Origin: Carnimonas nigrificans ATCC BAA-78
GTDB lineage: Bacteria > Pseudomonadota > Gammaproteobacteria > Pseudomonadales > Halomonadaceae
Length of the DNA stretch: 64,000 nucleotides
Assembly: GCF_000526695.1 (NCBI RefSeq)
Contig: NZ_JAGO01000013.1
Span: 186,001-250,000, forward strand
Direction of reading: 5' to 3'
Shown here: one piece after another, positions 48,006 to 57,948 of the stretch
Layout of the letters: every line of letters starts with the position of its first letter
Numbering within the stretch: position 1 is the first letter of the stretch
The notes under the pieces: model-generated
The model's input: the letters and a program-made list of their open reading frames with translations, nothing else
Database searches by the model: none
Told to the model about the DNA's origin: nothing
Position numbers and translations under genes: made by a program

Positions 48006-48980
48006 TCAGGCAGTTTTTGTCGCGTCGTCCAGGCTGAGAATGGTCTGGGCATTGGTGACGCTGGTGGCTAGCGTATCAATGGCACCCGTGCGAAGCGCCC
48101 CCAGAATGCCAGCGGCCTTTGTGTTTTCGCTTGCAATAGCAACCACATCGGGAATACGCCTTAAATCGCTGATGGAAAGACCAATAATGCGGCCCTGCAT
48201 TGTGGTGTTGGCGGAGTGGCCGTGAATATCAATGAAATCGTAGCCCATCATATCTCCCACCGTGCCATCCAGGCGCGCTTCGGCGACCTCTTTGGGAGAA
48301 AACCAGCCCATCCTGACCATGTTGCTGCTTTCGCTGAGATCCCCAACGCCGATCAGCGCTATATCTGCGCGCCGAGCGCGATCCAGCGATGTTTTGACGG
48401 TAACGTTTTCGTAGATGGCATCACGTAGCTCGCTGCTCTGCGCTAGTGCGGGAGCGTAGAGCGTTTCACTCTCTCCACCAAAGCGCGCCGCTAGTCGCCG
48501 GCATATATGGTCAGGATTCATGTATTCACCGGCGTGTACAGAGCCGCCGATCGCGCAGATAAAAGAACAGCGATATTTCCCATCGCCGAAGGCGTTATCG
48601 GCCACTGCTCCTACATTTCTGCCCATCCCTACTGCAACGATTGATCCATCCGACAGCGTGCGAAACAGGTGATCCGCTACCAGGCTGGCAACATTGGCAC
48701 GCTGCACATCAGGTACTTTGTTTTCCGGTGCTACCAGTAATCGTTGCAGCCCAAAGCGCTGCTTGAACTCCTGCTCGATTTCAGCGCTGACCGAAGGGTG
48801 GTAGCGCACTCGAACGTCAACAATCCCTTCCTGCTGGGCGCGCTTTAACAGCCTCCCCACCTTGATTCTTGAAATTGCCAGCCGCTGCGCGATCGACTCC
48901 TGCGTGTCGCCATCCACATAGTACAAGGAGGCAATTTCCGTCATTAGGTCAATATCGGCCTGATCCGAGTGAGTTCCCAC
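48006..48980 (-). CDS. SorC/DeoR-type sugar-binding transcriptional regulator
   Basis: A 324-residue SorC-family regulator. I chose GTG 48980 because a full AGGAGG lies five bases upstream and the start then gives the standard N-terminus; an ATG at 49070 would add 30 unlike residues. The HTH is YYVDGDTQESIAQRLAISRIKVGRLLKRAQ, followed by the sugar-phosphate-sensing domain with AVGMGRNVGAVAD, ICAIGGSVHAGEYMNPD, LYAPALA and ADIALIGVGDL. It is divergent from the kinase gene. EryD, the erythritol regulator of Brucella and rhizobia, belongs to this family. Confidence 0.87.
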   Translation of the reverse strand: MGTHSDQADIDLMTEIASLYYVDGDTQESIAQRLAISRIKVGRLLKRAQQEGIVDVRVRYHPSVSAEIEQEFKQRFGLQRLLVAPENKVPDVQRANVASLVADHLFRTLSDGSIVAVGMGRNVGAVADNAFGDGKYRCSFICAIGGSVHAGEYMNPDHICRRLAARFGGESETLYAPALAQSSELRDAIYENVTVKTSLDRARRADIALIGVGDLSESSNMVRMGWFSPKEVAEARLDGTVGDMMGYDFIDIHGHSANTTMQGRIIGLSISDLRRIPDVVAIASENTKAAGILGALRTGAIDTLATSVTNAQTILSLDDATKTA

Positions 48981-49143
48981 GAAAACCTCCTGCTGTCGGA
49001 GCTGTAAAGCTTTTTGAAACGCCAGTGTAGCTGACTTTCCGCGCTGCTGAATGCCTGATCCTCTGCTCATTATACCAACGGCAAAAAGACCAAAGTCCTA
49101 TTTAGTATCGGCGGCTAGAGGGCTAAAAAGTAGTCAGATCAAA

Positions 49144-49168
49144 TGAACATACGTTGAACATATATTCA
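49144..49168. promoter_or_regulatory. TGAACATA repeat, probable SorC operator
   Basis: TGAACATACGT (49144-49154) is followed by TGAACATATATTCA (49155-49168), which has TGAA/TTCA inverted arms. TGAAC half-sites are typical of SorC-family operators. It lies 44 bases upstream of the kinase gene start, within the divergent promoter region. Confidence 0.55.
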
Positions 49169-49212
49169 AAACTTCTCCACAAAAGCTTTCAGAGCTGTTT
49201 CAGGAGCTGATT

Positions 49213-50952
49213 ATGACACGCTTGTACAACCAGCCGGCGGACTTTGCCGGCGAGCTCACCGAAGGATTTGTTGCCGCCAATCGCGACAAGGTGCGCCTTG
49301 TTGATGGTGGCGTGGTGCGAAGCACTCAAACCCCCAAAGGTGAAGTTGCGTTGGTGATAGGGGGTGGCACAGGACATTACCCAGCGTTTTGTGGGCTGGT
49401 GGGTCAGGGCCTTGCACATGGCGCAGCGATGGGGAACCTGTTTGCTTCGCCTTCCGCCAAGCAGATCTACACGGTTGCCAAAGCGGCTGATAACGGTGGC
49501 GGTGTCATTTTGAGCTTCGGCAACTATGCCGGCGATGTGCTGCATTTTGGCATGGCAAAAGCGCGCCTTAATGATGAAGGTATTCGCTGCGAACTGATCG
49601 CCGTCACGGATGATATTTCCAGCGCCAGCGTGGATGAGCTGGAAAAGCGCCGCGGTATCGCAGGCGACCTGACGGTCTTCAAGGCAACGGCTGCCGCTGC
49701 TGCTGCCGGATACGACTTTGATGAGGTTCTTGAAGTCGCCAAGCGCGCGAACCTTCGCACCCGTTCTATCGGCGTTGCCTTTAGTGGTTGCACCTTGCCT
49801 GGCGCTGACCACCCGCTGTTCGAAGTAGCTTCCGGCAAGATGGCACTAGGCATGGGGATTCACGGCGAACCCGGTATTACGGATGTGGCCATTCCTACCG
49901 CTGATGATCTTGCGGAGATGCTGGTTGAAAAGCTGCTGGCGGATCTGCCCGACGATATTCCTGATTTCAAGGGAGCGCGTGCCGTAGTGCTTCTCAATGG
50001 ATTGGGCAGCGTCAAGTACGAAGAGCTGTTCGTGGTCTACCGGCGCGTCTCTCAACTGCTCGAAGAGCGCAATATCAGCATCGTTGAGCCAGAGGTTGGC
50101 GAGCTGGTAACCAGTTTCGATATGGCGGGCATTTCTCTGACGCTGTTCTGGCTGGATGACGAACTCGAATTCTTCTGGCATGCGCCTGCTTCAACGCCTG
50201 CATTTAATAAAGGCAGCCCGCTTCGCGAAATTCCTCTGGAAGATACCGTTGCCGTCGCCGATCAGCACGCAGAAGTATCAACCGCCTCGGATGCCTCGAA
50301 GCAATCTGCCCGCTGTTTCCTGGGCGCGCTTAAGGCCGCACAGAGTGTAGTGCTTGGCAACGTAGAAGAGCTGGGACGTATTGATGCGATTGCTGGCGAC
50401 GGTGATCACGGTATTGGCATGGAGCGAGGCATAAATGCCGCTGTAGAGCGCGCGACTCAGCTGGTAGACAAGCAGTACGGAACCGGTTCTCTGCTGATAG
50501 AAGCCGGCGATGCCTGGGCGGATAAAGCGGGAGGTACATCGGGAGCACTTTGGGGCGTGGCGCTGAGCGCACTGGGGACAGCAGTTGGTGACGAAGAGTC
50601 CCCGGATGCCCGCACCGTGGCGAAGGGCGTCGCCATGGCGCTGAACAACATCAGCCAGGTGGGCAAGGCCCAGCTCGGCGATAAAACCATGCTGGATGCT
50701 TTGGCACCGTTCAGTGAGGCATTAAGCAATGCCGTGAATAACGGCGCTGAGCTGGAAGAAGCATGGCATCAGGCCGCCGATGTCGCGAAGCAGTCCGCCG
50801 ACGCCACCGCTGATCTGGTACCCAAAATAGGTCGTGCGCGTCCGCTGGCAGAAAAGAGTGTGGGAACGCCTGATCCCGGCGCGGTTTCTCTGGCCCTGAT
50901 TGTGAAAGCAGTCGGTAACTTCATTACCCGTACTAAATCACTGGCAGCCTAA
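49213..50952 (+). CDS. Two-domain dihydroxyacetone-kinase family kinase (erythrulose kinase candidate)
   Basis: A 579-residue ATP-dependent ketose kinase made of DhaK (about 1-330) and DhaL (about 370-575). DhaK has [19 protein letters not shown] and the substrate-binding His in [12 protein letters not shown]; DhaL has the Mg-ATP triad [13 protein letters not shown] and [13 protein letters not shown]. Family members phosphorylate dihydroxyacetone, D-erythrulose or L-erythrulose. Fusion with ATP-using DhaL, and co-location with RpiB-like and TpiA-like isomerases, favours erythrulose. AGGAGC precedes ATG; first gene of a tight operon. Confidence 0.88.
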   Translation: MTRLYNQPADFAGELTEGFVAANRDKVRLVDGGVVRSTQTPKGEVALVIGGGTGHYPAFCGLVGQGLAHGAAMGNLFASPSAKQIYTVAKAADNGGGVILSFGNYAGDVLHFGMAKARLNDEGIRCELIAVTDDISSASVDELEKRRGIAGDLTVFKATAAAAAAGYDFDEVLEVAKRANLRTRSIGVAFSGCTLPGADHPLFEVASGKMALGMGIHGEPGITDVAIPTADDLAEMLVEKLLADLPDDIPDFKGARAVVLLNGLGSVKYEELFVVYRRVSQLLEERNISIVEPEVGELVTSFDMAGISLTLFWLDDELEFFWHAPASTPAFNKGSPLREIPLEDTVAVADQHAEVSTASDASKQSARCFLGALKAAQSVVLGNVEELGRIDAIAGDGDHGIGMERGINAAVERATQLVDKQYGTGSLLIEAGDAWADKAGGTSGALWGVALSALGTAVGDEESPDARTVAKGVAMALNNISQVGKAQLGDKTMLDALAPFSEALSNAVNNGAELEEAWHQAADVAKQSADATADLVPKIGRARPLAEKSVGTPDPGAVSLALIVKAVGNFITRTKSLAA

Positions 50953-50963
50953 GGAGAACCATC

Positions 50964-51455
50964 ATGAGAGATACTGGACTTCGACTCATTGTGGGATGCG
51001 ATGATGCAGGATCGCAGTACAAAGAGACCATAAAGGCTGATCTTGAAAAGAACCCGCTGGTGGCTTCGGTAGAGGATGTCGGCGTTAACGCTGGCGGTAA
51101 TACTGCGTATCCCCACATCGCCATTCGCGCAGCCGAGAAAATTGCAGCAGGTGAAGCGGATCGTGCCATTCTCATTTGCGGCACTGGGCTGGGCGTTGCC
51201 ATCTCGGCCAATAAGGTGGCAGGCATTCGTGCGGTGACTGCCCATGACAGCTTTTCGGTAGAGCGCTCCATTCTGAGCAACAACGCCCAGATTCTCTGTA
51301 TGGGACAGCGCGTGGTGGGCATCGAATTGGCCCGGCGTCTGGCGTCAGAGTGGCTAACGTATGAGTTCGACACAGCATCCGGCTCTGCCGAAAAAGTGAA
51401 GGCTTTGACGGATTATGAAGCGCGTCATGACGCTCACACGGACTCAGCAACATGA
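50964..51455 (+). CDS. RpiB/LacAB-family isomerase (tetrose-phosphate isomerase candidate)
   Basis: A 163-residue ribose-5-phosphate isomerase B fold. N-terminus [16 protein letters not shown], active-site Cys in [49 protein letters not shown] follow. In tetritol pathways an RpiB homologue (EryI/DerI) converts D-erythrulose 4-phosphate to D-erythrose 4-phosphate. It starts 11 bases after the kinase gene and overlaps the next gene by four bases. Confidence 0.88.
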   Translation: MRDTGLRLIVGCDDAGSQYKETIKADLEKNPLVASVEDVGVNAGGNTAYPHIAIRAAEKIAAGEADRAILICGTGLGVAISANKVAGIRAVTAHDSFSVERSILSNNAQILCMGQRVVGIELARRLASEWLTYEFDTASGSAEKVKALTDYEARHDAHTDSAT

Positions 51456-52237
51456 CCCAGGTGACGCCCATTATTCTAGGGATGAGCCTCAAGATGTACT
51501 TCGATGTTCATCGGACGGTTGCCTGGAGCACCGAGATTGCGGCGACCATTCAGCAGCATCCGGCTATCAGGCAGGGCATCGTGGAGCCTTTCTTGCTGCC
51601 AAGCTTCCCCATGATCCCCATTGTGCAAGAGATCTTTGCTGATATGCCGATGGCGGTGGGCGCGCAAAATATAAGTGCTCATGAGAGCGGTGCCTACACG
51701 GGGGAAGTGAGCGCTCAAATGCTTCAGCAAATGGGCTGCCGCTATGCAGAAATCGGCCATGCCGAGCGACGCCGCTACTTCGGAGAAGATGACGCCGTAG
51801 TGGCTGCCAAGACCGCTGTCGCACTTCGTCATCAGCTAACGCCCGTGCTCTGTATTGGTGAACCGGAACGTGTTGATCCCGCTAAAGCGGCCCTCACCTG
51901 CCTGGAGCAGATCGACAGCGCGTTATCAGCGGGGCCACTGCCCGAGAAACATCAGCACATTGTGGTTGCTTATGAACCGGTATGGGCCATTGGCGCTACC
52001 CAGGCTGCGCCTAATGAGCATGTGCGTGAAGTTTGCCAGAGTATTCGCGCAGGGCTGACCGAGCGAGGCATATCGCACCGTATTATCTACGGAGGAAGCG
52101 CAGGCCCCGGCTTATTGACTGAGATCTGTGACAGCGTTGATGGACTGTTTCTAGGTCGCTTTGCCCATGAACCTGCCGCATTTTTAAAAATACTCGACGA
52201 AGCTTATTTAGCGAATGGGGGTGTCTTTGAAACGTAG
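51452..52237 (+). CDS. Triosephosphate-isomerase-family protein (L-erythrulose-1-P isomerase candidate)
   Basis: A 261-residue TIM-family protein that lacks the canonical N-terminal GNWKMN (it has [11 protein letters not shown]) but keeps the catalytic His in [16 protein letters not shown] and Glu in [16 protein letters not shown], with [12 protein letters not shown] near the end. Such divergent TpiA proteins (EryH/LerI) convert L-erythrulose 1-phosphate to D-erythrulose 4-phosphate. Overlaps the RpiB-like gene (ATGA). A second, glycolytic tpiA would be expected elsewhere in the genome. Confidence 0.88.
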   Translation: MTQVTPIILGMSLKMYFDVHRTVAWSTEIAATIQQHPAIRQGIVEPFLLPSFPMIPIVQEIFADMPMAVGAQNISAHESGAYTGEVSAQMLQQMGCRYAEIGHAERRRYFGEDDAVVAAKTAVALRHQLTPVLCIGEPERVDPAKAALTCLEQIDSALSAGPLPEKHQHIVVAYEPVWAIGATQAAPNEHVREVCQSIRAGLTERGISHRIIYGGSAGPGLLTEICDSVDGLFLGRFAHEPAAFLKILDEAYLANGGVFET

Positions 52238-52597
52238 TTAATTACCGTTTTAAAAGATTACCCATCGACGAGGTTATGTTCCTGGGAAGTGATAATAGGG
52301 AAGCGTGTTTATAGGTCAATGTGTTAGGTGGGGTGTGCCTTAAACTACTTTTTGAGGATAGGGAGGAGTAGATGTCTATGCTCCTCTATACAGAATTTTT
52401 GTGACTTGAGTTTATAAAAATACGCTAGCTATCAATATATGAGAGCCAAGTTGTACATATTTTAACATTGGATATGGTCTCACTGGAGAATCATATTCGG
52501 TGGTTGAAATGTGTCGTGATGCTCCTGCAATCGCACATTTTTATTAAATGATTTACACCACATTGCCATACGAAAATGGCTAGATGGAGATATAATT
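52238..52597. promoter_or_regulatory. 360-bp AT-rich gap before the TIM-barrel/MFS/oxidase genes
   Basis: No gene is visible. It is AT-rich and includes a possible promoter TTGTAC - 16 bases - TATGGT around 52451-52478, not firmly supported. The genes downstream are probably a separate transcription unit. Confidence 0.35.
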
Positions 52598-53533
52598 ATG
52601 GATACTATAGAAATACATCCCTCTCTTCTAATGAATGAGGTGTATTTTCCATGGGTTGAAACGCCTGGTTTTGTTGTCGATGTGCTTGAGCGTTTATCGG
52701 AAGATGAATTTTATAAGGCTTGGGAGGTAGGGACCCAATTCAGCGCCCATGATCGTGCACGTTTGCGCCAGTTGGTTGAACAATCTCGCCGGCCTTTGAC
52801 CCAATGGCTAACGCCTATGCTGGAGGGACAAAATCTCTGGCTTTCTTCTTTAGATTCCTCTGAGCGTCAACAGGCCGTCCAGCGAGTTCGAGAGCATCTG
52901 CCGTTAGCTGCTGAAACAGGGGTCTCTACTCTGGCGGTAGTCAGTGGCAGCGATCCTGGCGACAAAGATCGTGCGGAGGCACTAAAAGGCTTCACTGAGA
53001 GTCTCGCGAATATATGCAGCGATGCCGAAGAATTTGGCATGAATGTCATTGTTGAGCCTCTCGATCGTTTTGCTCACAAGAAGCGTGTAGTGGGCACTAC
53101 GCCAGATACCGTTGCATTGATTGATGAAGTTCGTCGTGCTCATCCCAATGTTGGTTTTGCCTTTGACAGTGCACATGCCGCGCTTAATGAAGAGGTGCTG
53201 TTTGATGTTCTTGAATCTGCGGCGCATCAGATCGTTCAGTTGCATCTCTCTAACGCAATTCTGGATAAAAGAGACCCTGGTTATGGTGATTTTCATATGC
53301 AGCCAGGTGCACCAGGCTTCCTTACAGAGGAAGTGGCTGCGGGTCTGATTAGTCGAGCTGTAGAGCTTGGTATAGGTGCGAATGGAGGCTTGCGTGTGGC
53401 AGTAGAGGCCCGCGGCAAGATTGGTAACTCTCCCGATATGCTTGCAGATAACGTACGTGCGTTTCTCAAACGAGTGGTAGCTATTGCCAGCATGTCTTCT
53501 GAATCATCAGCGCATCGCCCGGAGAGGGTGTAG
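52598..53533 (+). CDS. TIM-barrel sugar phosphate isomerase/epimerase
   Basis: A 311-residue protein of the AP-endonuclease-2/xylose-isomerase-like superfamily. Likely metal ligands are Glu in VIVEPLDRF, Asp and His in FAFDSAHAAL, His in QLHLSNAILDKRDPGYGDFH and Glu in VAVEARG. Substrate not identifiable. AT-biased codon use resembles the next two genes and differs from the kinase operon. 54 bases before the MFS gene. Confidence 0.72.
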   Translation: MDTIEIHPSLLMNEVYFPWVETPGFVVDVLERLSEDEFYKAWEVGTQFSAHDRARLRQLVEQSRRPLTQWLTPMLEGQNLWLSSLDSSERQQAVQRVREHLPLAAETGVSTLAVVSGSDPGDKDRAEALKGFTESLANICSDAEEFGMNVIVEPLDRFAHKKRVVGTTPDTVALIDEVRRAHPNVGFAFDSAHAALNEEVLFDVLESAAHQIVQLHLSNAILDKRDPGYGDFHMQPGAPGFLTEEVAAGLISRAVELGIGANGGLRVAVEARGKIGNSPDMLADNVRAFLKRVVAIASMSSESSAHRPERV

Positions 53534-53587
53534 CGGAATTAACCAATAGCTATACATGGCAAGCGCTTTAATGCGGGAGATAATTCC

Positions 53588-54928
53588 ATGTCGCAGCACA
53601 ATATCACCACTATGCAGGTAGATCCTCCAACTGGTGCGAACGGAACAACTGGTTCCCAAAAGAGAACCAATGTTCGCTGGTATATTTTCCTTATTATGCT
53701 TTTGCTGGGAACCATCAACTATATTGATCGCGTTTCCTTATCGGTTGCATTACCGGATATTGCCAGAGAATTTGAGATTAACGAGGCGCAGGTCATTGGA
53801 ATTATCCAGAGTGGATTTTTTTGGGCCTATGCCTTGATGCAAATCCCCTCCGGTATGCTGGCTGACCGTTTCCGAAAGCGTGCCATTATTGCTGCGGCCA
53901 CGGTCGGCTGGGGAATAGCCCAGGCATCCGTTGCGTTATGCACCGGTACGTACTCATTATTTGCGGCTCGTGTGGCTTTGGGCATTACTGAGTCCCCCAT
54001 TATGCCGGCTGGGGCTAAGCTAATGGGGGTGTGGCTACATCCAAACGAGCGCGCTCGCGGGGCGATGCTGCTGGATGGGGGAGCACCGCTTGGAACAGCC
54101 TTGGGAGCGATAGTGATCTCCGCTCTGATCAGTTTCTTTGGTGACTGGCGAGAAGCCTTTGTGATCGCTGGCATCCTGACGGTTCTCACTGGGGGAATTG
54201 CTTGGGCATATATTCGCAATGACCCAACTGAGCATCCAAAGGTTAATGAAGCAGAGCTTGAGTATCTTGCCAAGAGTCAAGAAACTGATGCTGCAAAACC
54301 CACGTTTAAATTCAAACACGCAGTGGGCTACTTGCGCCAACGTAATGTATTTGCCCTTATCCTTGGATGGTGCTCTTACAGTACGGTTTTTTATGGTCTG
54401 ATGACCTGGTTACCATTTTACCTTACAAAGCAGCGGCACTTGGATATTACCAGTATGGGTGTCTCAATGGCGGTGATTTTCCTTTTGTGTTTTGCTGGGC
54501 AAATCAGCGGTGGCTACATCATTGATAAGCTTAGAAAGCATGGTAATAGCAACAATAAGGTTTTCCATCTATTCCTGGCTGTTTCAGCGATTACTTCAGG
54601 GGTTGGCATATTTCTGGCAGCCAATGTCGAAAGCTCGGTGGCAGTGATTGTATTGCTAGGAATAGCAATGTTCCCGCTGCGCTGGTGCTGTGTGTACTGG
54701 TCATTACCCTCGTTGCTGGGGGCTCAGCGAGTGGCTGGTACGATCCTGGGCACCATGAATTTCGCCAGTAATATGACCTCAGCGATTGTGCCGATCATCA
54801 TTGGTTATCTGGTAGCCGCAACTGACAGTTACTACGCGGCAATGATGATTTTTGTTGTCGCTGCCTGTCTGTATTTGGTGAGTTCATTGTTGATTAATTT
54901 CAACAAGCCAATAGAAGTATTTGAGTAA
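53588..54928 (+). CDS. MFS transporter, ACS type
   Basis: A 446-residue 12-TM carrier with INYIDRVSLSVALPDIAREF, MQIPSGMLADRFRKRAI and ARVALGITESPIMPAGAKLM, like the carrier at 44079 and unlike sugar porters. Substrates of the family are mostly organic or sugar acids. GGGAGA precedes the ATG. It probably brings in the substrate of the neighbouring oxidase. Confidence 0.83.
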   Translation: MSQHNITTMQVDPPTGANGTTGSQKRTNVRWYIFLIMLLLGTINYIDRVSLSVALPDIAREFEINEAQVIGIIQSGFFWAYALMQIPSGMLADRFRKRAIIAAATVGWGIAQASVALCTGTYSLFAARVALGITESPIMPAGAKLMGVWLHPNERARGAMLLDGGAPLGTALGAIVISALISFFGDWREAFVIAGILTVLTGGIAWAYIRNDPTEHPKVNEAELEYLAKSQETDAAKPTFKFKHAVGYLRQRNVFALILGWCSYSTVFYGLMTWLPFYLTKQRHLDITSMGVSMAVIFLLCFAGQISGGYIIDKLRKHGNSNNKVFHLFLAVSAITSGVGIFLAANVESSVAVIVLLGIAMFPLRWCCVYWSLPSLLGAQRVAGTILGTMNFASNMTSAIVPIIIGYLVAATDSYYAAMMIFVVAACLYLVSSLLINFNKPIEVFE

Positions 54929-54969
54929 TAACCATATTCCCAATACGACACTACTGGATTGGAATTGAT

Positions 54970-56145
54970 ATGCAGCGTTCTTTATATACAGGCAGCCAAC
55001 TTGAACGGGTGCTCAGCGTAGACGAAATGCGGGCGGTAGCGAAGCGGAGAGTGCCTAATTTTTGTTTTGAATTTCTCGATGGAGGCGCGGAAGACGAGAC
55101 AAGTTTGAGGCGTAATCGCAGTGTCTTTTCAGAAATTGGGCTGCGGCCACATGCCCTGGTAGATATCTCCCAGCGTCATACCTCCACTTCCATACTAGGG
55201 GAGGCGAGTGCGTCCCCTTTTATGATCGGCCCTACAGGGTTTAGTGGGCTACTCTCTGACAAGGGAGACCTGGCTCTGGCATCAGCAGCCAGTGATTCCA
55301 ACATTCCCTATGTGCTGAGCAATGTTTCTACTGTTTCTATTGAAGAGATTTGTGAAGCAACCAACGCTCGTGTGTGGATGCAGGTATATATGTACCGCAA
55401 TCGTGAATTTGTTGAGCGTATGGTGGATCGTCTCCTGAAGACACGGGTTGATACGCTGGTCTTTACCATTGATAACCCAGTGCACGGTAAAAGAGAGTGG
55501 GATGTTCGATGCTATCGTCGACCACTCAAACTGACGATACCTAATATGCTCGATGCAGCTATGCACCCGCGTTGGTTGCTCGATGTGCTATGGCCTAACG
55601 GTGTGCCCCGCTTTGCAAACCTGGGAGACTTGCTGCCGCCAGGGCAGGATGATGTCAGGGGGGCTGCACAGGCGTTGGCTTCTCAGCTTTCTGCATCACT
55701 TTCATGGGAAGATGTGCGTTGGCTGCGGGAACGATGGCCTCATAAGCTCATCATCAAGGGCCTTTTGAATAAAGACGATGTGCTGAAAGCTGCTGATTAT
55801 GGTGCTGATAGCGTCATTCTCTCCAATCACGGTGGGCGCCAGCTCGACGGCGCGCTTTCCGCCATGGAGGTGTTGCCTGAAGTCATTGAAGCATTGAATG
55901 GCAGAATCCCTGTGATCGTAGATGGTGGATTCCGTAGAGGAAGCGATATCGTTAAAGCGATAGCTCTGGGTGCGGAAGCCGTTTCACTGGGAAGGGCGAC
56001 ATCCTATGGTGTTGCCGCTGCCGGGCAACAAGGAGTACAGCGTGTCATCAATATTCTTAATGATGAAATTGATCGTGTGCTGGGGTTGCTGGGGTGCAAT
56101 TCGCTGGCAGAGCTTACGCCTGATCATCTTGAGTGGCGGCGTTAA
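54970..56145 (+). CDS. FMN-dependent alpha-hydroxy-acid dehydrogenase (LldD/GOX family)
   Basis: A 391-residue flavoprotein of the L-lactate dehydrogenase/glycolate oxidase/mandelate dehydrogenase family. Start region VDEMRAVAKRRVPNFCFEFLDGGAEDETSLRRNR is the conserved N-terminus; LIIKGLLNKDDVLKA carries the FMN lysine; SNHGGRQLDGALSAMEVLPEV holds the catalytic His and substrate Arg; VDGGFRRGSDIVKA binds FMN phosphate. Two-electron oxidation of an L-2-hydroxy acid is expected; whether lactate or a sugar acid is unknown. Last gene of its unit. Confidence 0.88.
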   Translation: MQRSLYTGSQLERVLSVDEMRAVAKRRVPNFCFEFLDGGAEDETSLRRNRSVFSEIGLRPHALVDISQRHTSTSILGEASASPFMIGPTGFSGLLSDKGDLALASAASDSNIPYVLSNVSTVSIEEICEATNARVWMQVYMYRNREFVERMVDRLLKTRVDTLVFTIDNPVHGKREWDVRCYRRPLKLTIPNMLDAAMHPRWLLDVLWPNGVPRFANLGDLLPPGQDDVRGAAQALASQLSASLSWEDVRWLRERWPHKLIIKGLLNKDDVLKAADYGADSVILSNHGGRQLDGALSAMEVLPEVIEALNGRIPVIVDGGFRRGSDIVKAIALGAEAVSLGRATSYGVAAAGQQGVQRVINILNDEIDRVLGLLGCNSLAELTPDHLEWRR

Positions 56146-56200
56146 AAGCTAAATACACGAGTGGTTGCTTAAAAGGAATGCGTATTTCCATCCAAGAAAA

Positions 56201-56229
56201 CAGGGGCAGACGATAATCGTGTGCCCCTG
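56201..56229. terminator. Bidirectional terminator between convergent genes
   Basis: CAGGGGCAGACGAT (56201-56214) and ATCGTGTGCCCCTG (56216-56229) form a 14-bp stem with one mismatch, placed between the oxidase stop and the transporter stop. Confidence 0.75.
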
Positions 56230-56246
56230 CATGGTCATGTATAGCT

Positions 56247-57716
56247 CTATAACGTTGATGTCTGAGCTGAAGCGCGCTCTTTGGGACCGTGCTTGCCACC
56301 TCGCGAGAACTCTTGTTCAAGATCTTCCAGGGACTTGCCGCGTGTACGCGGAACGGCAGTAATGATGAAAAATATTGCCGCAATGCCTAACAGCGCGAAT
56401 ACGAAGAAAGTACCGGAGATGCCGACGCTTGCCACCAGAGAGGGGAAAAACAGGCTTAGCAGACCATTGACGACCCACATGCAGAGTACCGATAGTCCAA
56501 TCGAGAAGCCACGTACCTGTAGCGGGAAAATTTCCGCCAGCATCACCCAGCACACTAGCCCTACGGTTGCCTGGTTGAAGCCAACAAAGCCGACCAGGAA
56601 GATGAGCGTCACAAATGCCTTGGCGGAGCCATCCGGCATGTACATGGCGGAGAGACCGGTGCACAGATGCATCACCACGATACCGATGAAACCCGCCAAC
56701 AACAGGGTTTTTCCTTCGATACGGGACATGAGCTTCAGACCGAATAACATGGCGACTACGCTAATGGCCCCCGTGGCGATATTGGCAATCAGCGCAACAT
56801 TATTGGCGAAGCCGGATTTGATCAGTACCTGGGTGCCGTAATACATCACGGAGTTGATACCGGATATCTGATTGATGACGGCAATACCAATGCCAATATA
56901 GAGCAGGCGACGCACCCAGCCGGTTTTGAGCGCTTCGAATGCAATGCCACCAGCGCGAGCCTGACGCTTGCGCTCCAAAAAGCTGCGCATATCATCCAGT
57001 TCCGCGATGGCGCGCTCTTCTGAGCGTACCTTCTTGAGTACCTGGAGAGCTTCTTCTTCGCGCCCTTTCGAGAGGAGCCAGCGTGGGCTTTCCGGCACCC
57101 TCAACATACCAACGAACAGAGCGATGGCAGGTAATACTGCGACCAGTAGCATCAGGCGCCATACTTCATGGACGTCGCTAAGCAGGTTTCCGATCAATGC
57201 GTTGATGACAAATGCTGAGAACTGCCCAAACACAATCATTACTTCGTTGCGTCCGGTAATAACCCCCCTTCGCTCGGTGGGCGAGAGTTCAGCCAGGAAC
57301 ATGGGTACGGTCACCGAGGCTCCGCCTACCGCCAGGCCAAGCACAAAGCGTGAGAGCACCATCACCTCATAATTGGGCGCAACTACAGTGCCCAGAGCCC
57401 CGACAAAAAAGAGGATAGCCAGGCGCAAAATCAAATAGCGTCGGCCAAACAGGTCGGCCAGTTTCCCTGCTGCGAGTGCACCAATGGCGGCACCAAACAG
57501 GAGAGAGCTGGTCACCATTCCTTCGGTCATCGGGGTAAGGCCCAGATCATCCTGCATGATCTCAAGGGCACCGTTGATGACCCCGGTATCGTAGCCAAAC
57601 AGTAGCCCGCCGAAGGTAGCAATCATGGCAACCCAAAAGAGCCGCCCTTCATGTGGCCCTGGGGTCAGTTCAGGAAGCGGCTTGCCTTCCAGCGTATAAG
57701 AGCGCTCATCTTTCAT
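56247..57716 (-). CDS. Sugar-porter MFS transporter (myo-inositol type)
   Basis: A 489-residue sugar porter. Hallmarks: GGLLFGYDTGVINGAL, RFVLGLAVGGASVTVPMFLAELSPTERRG, PESPRWLL, QISGINSVMYYGTQVL and PRTRGKSLEDLEQEF at the C-terminus. FGYDTGVINGAL is typical of proton-coupled inositol carriers (IolT group). It faces away from the TIM-barrel gene at 57949 and shares a region with a GGAA-N6-TTCC site, so inositol uptake is the best guess. Confidence 0.85.
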   Translation of the reverse strand: MKDERSYTLEGKPLPELTPGPHEGRLFWVAMIATFGGLLFGYDTGVINGALEIMQDDLGLTPMTEGMVTSSLLFGAAIGALAAGKLADLFGRRYLILRLAILFFVGALGTVVAPNYEVMVLSRFVLGLAVGGASVTVPMFLAELSPTERRGVITGRNEVMIVFGQFSAFVINALIGNLLSDVHEVWRLMLLVAVLPAIALFVGMLRVPESPRWLLSKGREEEALQVLKKVRSEERAIAELDDMRSFLERKRQARAGGIAFEALKTGWVRRLLYIGIGIAVINQISGINSVMYYGTQVLIKSGFANNVALIANIATGAISVVAMLFGLKLMSRIEGKTLLLAGFIGIVVMHLCTGLSAMYMPDGSAKAFVTLIFLVGFVGFNQATVGLVCWVMLAEIFPLQVRGFSIGLSVLCMWVVNGLLSLFFPSLVASVGISGTFFVFALLGIAAIFFIITAVPRTRGKSLEDLEQEFSRGGKHGPKERASAQTSTL

Positions 57717-57852
57717 CTTCTACCCCTCCATCATGAGTCAGGTAAGGCTTGCTGGTTGTTGGGTCACACGCAGGCCAATCGAATCAAAGCTAAGCCAATA
57801 CTTAACTAAACACCGGAATAAATGAACTATACTTTCTGACTAATAATAAAAT

Positions 57853-57866
57853 GGAATTAATTTTCC
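57853..57866. promoter_or_regulatory. GGAA-N6-TTCC site, predicted RpiR/IolR operator
   Basis: GGAATTAATTTTCC is an exact match to GGAA-N6-TTCC, the motif I recall for the RpiR-type inositol repressor of Sinorhizobium. It lies in the 232-base region between the divergent transporter and TIM-barrel genes. Confidence 0.65.
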
Positions 57867-57948
57867 AATAATTTAATGGTTCAATCACCCAGACCTGTGG
57901 CAACCCTGCTGCCGGCTCGATGGTGTTTTCTTCAAAGGAGATTGGTGA

